Below are positions 60,800-64,000 of a stretch of 64,000 nucleotides of DNA, piece by piece. Below the pieces are notes generated by a model. The model ran no database searches, had not been told where the DNA came from, and was given only the letters and a program-made list of their open reading frames with translations. Position 1 is the stretch's first letter. The number at the start of each line of letters is the position of its first letter. The DNA lies in the NCBI GenBank assembly GCA_008501765.1, contig QQUE01000007.1, positions 434,001 through 498,000 on the forward strand, written 5' to 3'. The stretch is from Calditrichota bacterium (GTDB taxonomy: Bacteria; Zhuqueibacterota; Zhuqueibacteria; Zhuqueibacterales; Geothermadaptataceae). A program made the translations under genes and the position numbers.

Positions 60800-63768
60800 A
60801 GATTAATCTCCACTATTTTTTGCACTTTTATTTCAACCGGGCCCAATAATCCGGACGCCGGCAGCGGCTTGAAGCCATATTCGCGCGGCAGCCTGTCAGA
60901 AACACCCTGTCCCAATTGGGGAATCAAATCATTTGGAACAGGATTATTTTTTTTCATGGCGGCAACCCGATTTATCAGTGTGTTTGTCACCAAAACAACC
61001 AGCGTGTTCTGCCCTTTTCGTACTAATTTCGTGATATCGAGAGACTGCCCCGGCATCCAAATAATGCCAGATTTTTCGGTATTCACATAAACTTCTGCCA
61101 CATTGCAAACACGTCCTAAATCGAGCAGAAGGCGATTATCCGATTGTAAAAAAGTTCCAGTGAGAGAAAAATCAGTTTCGTATTTTCCAGTGCCACTAAA
61201 ATTTTTAGTCAGGGAATCGGTTGTCCACGATGTCAAGTGATGAAGTTTTTTATCGATTATTGGGTGACTACCATTTTTAAGGGTGAGCTGCCAGGGGCCA
61301 GCAATTTTCATAACAGCGGGAATCCCGTTAACGACCGATTCTTTGGTTAAAGATTTATTGCCAATTCGAATTGTAATTTGATGGATTCCATTTTTCTCAG
61401 CAACAACGCTAATTTTTTCCCTGGTCAGAGAAAGAATTTGACTGAAATCGCTGGCTGTTACATGCATGCCATTCTTGCGTGGATGAAAAATATAAATCGT
61501 CGATTCATAAGCCTGCAGGTTGACCGGCAATTGAATCCCTGAGTTCTTTTTAACGAAATGATGTACTTTTTCAATATAGCCTGTAAGCGGATTCCACTTT
61601 TCCACAAGGCTATTTTGAACACGAAAAATAACAGGCAAAGAAACGGGTGTGTCCTGAATATTGGCGACAAAATAAATATCGCTGCCGTTGAATTTACGAT
61701 GATAAAACGTTAATCCATCGTTTTTTCGCAAACCGTGCTGGGCAAAATCAATCGAAAAATCCGGGGCGATAATACCACGCAAAATAGTGAGGAATGGATC
61801 AAAAGCACTGGCGTAATTATCCCACCAGATTGGCCGATGAATTACATTTTCAACAAACCATGTTGTGCCCTTCCCGACATTCTTTTTTCCGTTTTGATCA
61901 AAAACGCGCTGCACAATTTCCTGAACTGCACTATCGTTTTCCTTCGAATTTTCAAATCCGACCGCCGCATTTGGCAAATTATCCAGCGTAATGACCTGCC
62001 CGCCACTTTTGATATATTTCTCTATTTTATTCAATGTTTTAAGCGGCATGCTTTCGATATTTGGCAGCAGAAGAGCCTGGTACTGCAAATTTCCAACTTT
62101 CAACTTCCCGTCTGCAACACTGGCCATATTCTGCAATGCATCATCATTCAATAGATCAAAATCGTAGCCATTTGAAATCAGCAAGTGTCCCAGTTCGCCC
62201 CAATCGAACTCGCGCGTCCATTTTCGTGCATTGAGAACAACTTTAGTCCATTGGTTAGCCAGCGGAGAATAAATAGCGATGTCCGGCGCGAAATCACCTT
62301 TTTGCAGCAGCACGGCGCAACGGGCAACGTATTCAGCGAGCAATGGATAATATTTCCACAGAATATTTTGATGATTGAGCAAAGCTGCAAAACCGATGGT
62401 GCGCGAAGGCGCAATATCCCGCTCCGGACTGTAACTGTAACCGTGATTGTAGAATTTTGTCGCACCCGAGCGCAGATAGCCATCGCTGGCGATTTTCAAT
62501 TCTTGAAGCGTCGAACGGTACCGTTCCCAATGCATAAAAGTATAGGCCTCGGTGGTAATTATTTTCCGCCCGTAAATGTGCGCACCGGAGGCGACATATT
62601 TTTTCGGTCCAATGCGCGTGTCGAACCAGGGGTGCTGATCTTTCTCTCCCGGAGTGATTTCCATCTCAGGGATGTGCGTCATGCCCGCGGCTTCAATATT
62701 GTCTGTTGTCAATCCATAGGGCTGAATCCGGGCTTTAACATTGTGTTGCGCGCACCAATTTGTAAAAGTCTTGAAAAACGCATTCAATCCTTGCTGATGT
62801 AAAAATTCGTTTACATCAAATCGAATTTTTGGTGAAATATCACCAACATCCCACCAAATTGCTGGCAGATATTTGGTTACATCGTATTTTTTGGATTTTT
62901 GGAATTGCTCCAGCAAATCATCGCTCCAATAAATTCCGGAAGCGGAGTTGGGCAATTCAAAACTATCGGCAAACATCGACTCAACCGTTTTACCGAATTC
63001 AGCGCCAAATGCCTGGTACAGTTTGCCGCCAAAGTCTTCGCAGTAATGCTGCATGGCTTTTTCGCTAAAATGATCGACGGCTTCACCGGGATTGGTTTTA
63101 AGCCAGAACGCCATGATACGCCATTGGCCATCTGGAATCTGCCATTTCAGTAAATTTTGGCTATCGTAATCGGTTAAAATCTGTAGCGATTTTTCATCAA
63201 TTTTTTTGTTTTCAATTTTCCCTGCAACGACTGCGAGTAATTTTTCATCTCCACTTAATTTAGGTGTAAACTTCTCCCATGAACGCTTCGTTTTAGTTAA
63301 TTTTGTTGGGAGTTTCTGGTCAAATAATGCTGGTCCCGTAACGATGATTGATGTTGGCACAATATCTTTGCTGCGCTCATTTTCCGGAACCCAGTCCCCC
63401 CCGATTATCCAGCCCGGGCCGCCAAAATTGATCGAAACTTTCATACCGAGCCGCTTGGCCTCAAAAACCATATGCTTTAGCAAATCGATGAACTCAGCAG
63501 ACATGAACGACACATTGCCCTTTTCATAAAAACGCTGCATTGTAATCTGCTCGACGCCACCGATGCCGTGGGCGTGCATTTGCTCCAACTCCCAGGTAAT
63601 CTCTTCTTTGGTCACTGACATCGGCCACCACCAGCGGGTGTGCGGACGGTATTCTATGGGTGGATCGCGAAATTCCGTCATCAGCGTTTCCCAATCAGCC
63701 TGAGCTGCGAGATCACTGAAGAAACTGCAAAAAAGAAAAAGCATCGCAATTTTGCTGAGCTTAACCAA
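60796..63768 (-). CDS. Alpha-L-rhamnosidase, GH106 family
   Basis: 990 residues. Signal peptide at 1-22 (LFLFCSFFSDLAAQ). Family start motif PPIEYRPHTRWWWPMSVTKE, then GIGGVEQITM, GMKVSINFGGPGW, and further on VESMFADSFELPNSASGIYW, EMEITPGEKDQHPW and TTEAYTFMHWERY with the conserved acidic residues of the barrel. Beta-sandwich C-part ends KYETDFSLTGTF... It removes alpha-L-rhamnose from rhamnogalacturonan-type or similar glycans. It lies four bases after the gene that enters from the right edge. Confidence 0.87.
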   Translation of the reverse strand: MVKLSKIAMLFLFCSFFSDLAAQADWETLMTEFRDPPIEYRPHTRWWWPMSVTKEEITWELEQMHAHGIGGVEQITMQRFYEKGNVSFMSAEFIDLLKHMVFEAKRLGMKVSINFGGPGWIIGGDWVPENERSKDIVPTSIIVTGPALFDQKLPTKLTKTKRSWEKFTPKLSGDEKLLAVVAGKIENKKIDEKSLQILTDYDSQNLLKWQIPDGQWRIMAFWLKTNPGEAVDHFSEKAMQHYCEDFGGKLYQAFGAEFGKTVESMFADSFELPNSASGIYWSDDLLEQFQKSKKYDVTKYLPAIWWDVGDISPKIRFDVNEFLHQQGLNAFFKTFTNWCAQHNVKARIQPYGLTTDNIEAAGMTHIPEMEITPGEKDQHPWFDTRIGPKKYVASGAHIYGRKIITTEAYTFMHWERYRSTLQELKIASDGYLRSGATKFYNHGYSYSPERDIAPSRTIGFAALLNHQNILWKYYPLLAEYVARCAVLLQKGDFAPDIAIYSPLANQWTKVVLNARKWTREFDWGELGHLLISNGYDFDLLNDDALQNMASVADGKLKVGNLQYQALLLPNIESMPLKTLNKIEKYIKSGGQVITLDNLPNAAVGFENSKENDSAVQEIVQRVFDQNGKKNVGKGTTWFVENVIHRPIWWDNYASAFDPFLTILRGIIAPDFSIDFAQHGLRKNDGLTFYHRKFNGSDIYFVANIQDTPVSLPVIFRVQNSLVEKWNPLTGYIEKVHHFVKKNSGIQLPVNLQAYESTIYIFHPRKNGMHVTASDFSQILSLTREKISVVAEKNGIHQITIRIGNKSLTKESVVNGIPAVMKIAGPWQLTLKNGSHPIIDKKLHHLTSWTTDSLTKNFSGTGKYETDFSLTGTFLQSDNRLLLDLGRVCNVAEVYVNTEKSGIIWMPGQSLDITKLVRKGQNTLVVLVTNTLINRVAAMKKNNPVPNDLIPQLGQGVSDRLPREYGFKPLPASGLLGPVEIKVQKIVEINL

Positions 63769-63771
63769 TGC

Positions 63772-64000
63772 CTAAAACCCTTTCACCTCAATTTCATCTT
63801 CCGGATCAATTAAACGAACGTAAAGCCCCCAATTGGCGCCCAGATTTTCCACTTTCACCAGGAGTTTGTTCGTGCCTTTTTTCAGGTGAATATCCAAAAA
63901 CTCGTTATCTGCAAAAGCACGCCTGCCAATGTGTTTGTTGTAAATAATAGTATCATTGAGCCAAATTTTTGCGCCATCATTGCTGCCAAGTGACATACGA
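63772..64000 (-). CDS. C-terminal end of a sugar-enzyme jelly-roll module (gene cut by window edge)
   Basis: Only the last ~75 codons are inside. They read SLGSNDGAKIWLNDTIIYNK, then KGTNKLLVKVENLGANWGLYVRL, ending DPEDEIEVKGF. The same motif (GSNDG-x-x-x-x-LN ... K-G-x-N-x-LL-x-K) sits at the N-terminus of the 51297-53231 protein, and similar modules occur at the ends of exported glycosidases. The catalytic part lies beyond the edge. It is followed four bases later by the GH106 gene. Confidence 0.7.
   Translation of the reverse strand, partial: RMSLGSNDGAKIWLNDTIIYNKHIGRRAFADNEFLDIHLKKGTNKLLVKVENLGANWGLYVRLIDPEDEIEVKGF

Noticed and set aside
62185-62802. 205-codon plus-strand open frame inside GH106
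   Set aside because: Shadow frame opposite conserved GH106 sequence.
1-64000. CRISPR array or defence island
   Set aside because: I saw no regularly spaced direct repeats, cas-like, restriction, toxin-antitoxin or retron genes; the repeats present are inverted, not tandem.

Overview
The window reads as a chromosomal segment of a Gram-negative bacterium of the Fibrobacteres-Chlorobi-Bacteroidetes (FCB) side of the tree, more like Calditrichota/KSB1-type lineages than Bacteroidota proper (inference). Supporting signs: two secreted proteins end in Por/type IX-style (FlgD-like) C-terminal domains, one with the classic YPNPFNP motif; there is an AURKAIP1/COX24-type mini-protein as in Bacteroidota; there are many lipoproteins and many Tat- or Sec-exported sugar enzymes. 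Good Shine-Dalgarno sites and a sigma70-like -35/-10 pair argue against a typical Bacteroidota.

Layout. 1-9.3 kb (minus strand) is housekeeping: 5' end of xseA, a sensor kinase and response regulator ending in a UUCG-loop terminator, sppA-HU-COX24-like mini-protein, a secreted metalloprotease, der and a DUF512 radical-SAM protein. 9.4-10.2 kb holds a REP-associated tyrosine transposase flanked by matching palindromes. An M64 peptidase follows. 11.8-26.1 kb (plus strand) is an amino-acid catabolism island: MarR-GNAT regulator, hutH, hutU; then, after a minus-strand tRNA-Arg(CCU) and a MITE-like element, a near-complete Phe/Tyr pathway behind its own promoter: HPPD, homogentisate dioxygenase, a HisC-like aminotransferase, an FAH-family hydrolase, a flavin reductase-like protein, acetoacetyl-CoA synthetase and a large aromatic amino acid hydroxylase. 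Maleylacetoacetate isomerase is not visible.

26.2-36.2 kb is mixed: a secreted sorting-domain protein, a PpiC lipoprotein, a GlpT-like transporter, DPP-IV-like peptidase with a dCMP deaminase-like protein, a SpoIID-like protein, and a YchF relative that has lost its GTPase motifs.

36.4-64 kb is a long minus-strand saccharide-degradation island: GH78 and GH106 rhamnosidases, GH3 beta-glycosidase, other putative glycosidases, three DUF1080 (3-keto-glycoside hydrolase family) proteins, two Tat-exported and one cytosolic Gfo/Idh/MocA oxidoreductases, two DoxX-type membrane proteins and a DUF6807 (PmoA-like) lipoprotein. I see no SusC/SusD pair. The twice-repeated Gfo/Idh + DoxX + DUF1080 set suggests redox (3-keto) cleavage of rhamnose-containing glycosides outside the cytoplasm; this is the most interesting candidate system here. 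Embedded in it is a three-gene module: HupE/UreJ-like membrane protein, transmembrane anchor protein and a divergent phosphoesterase.

The intergenic DNA is rich in inverted-repeat elements: a MITE-like family with CCCGTTGTGC ends (three copies), a 152-bp element with perfect 20-bp terminal repeats, and several single hairpin repeats.
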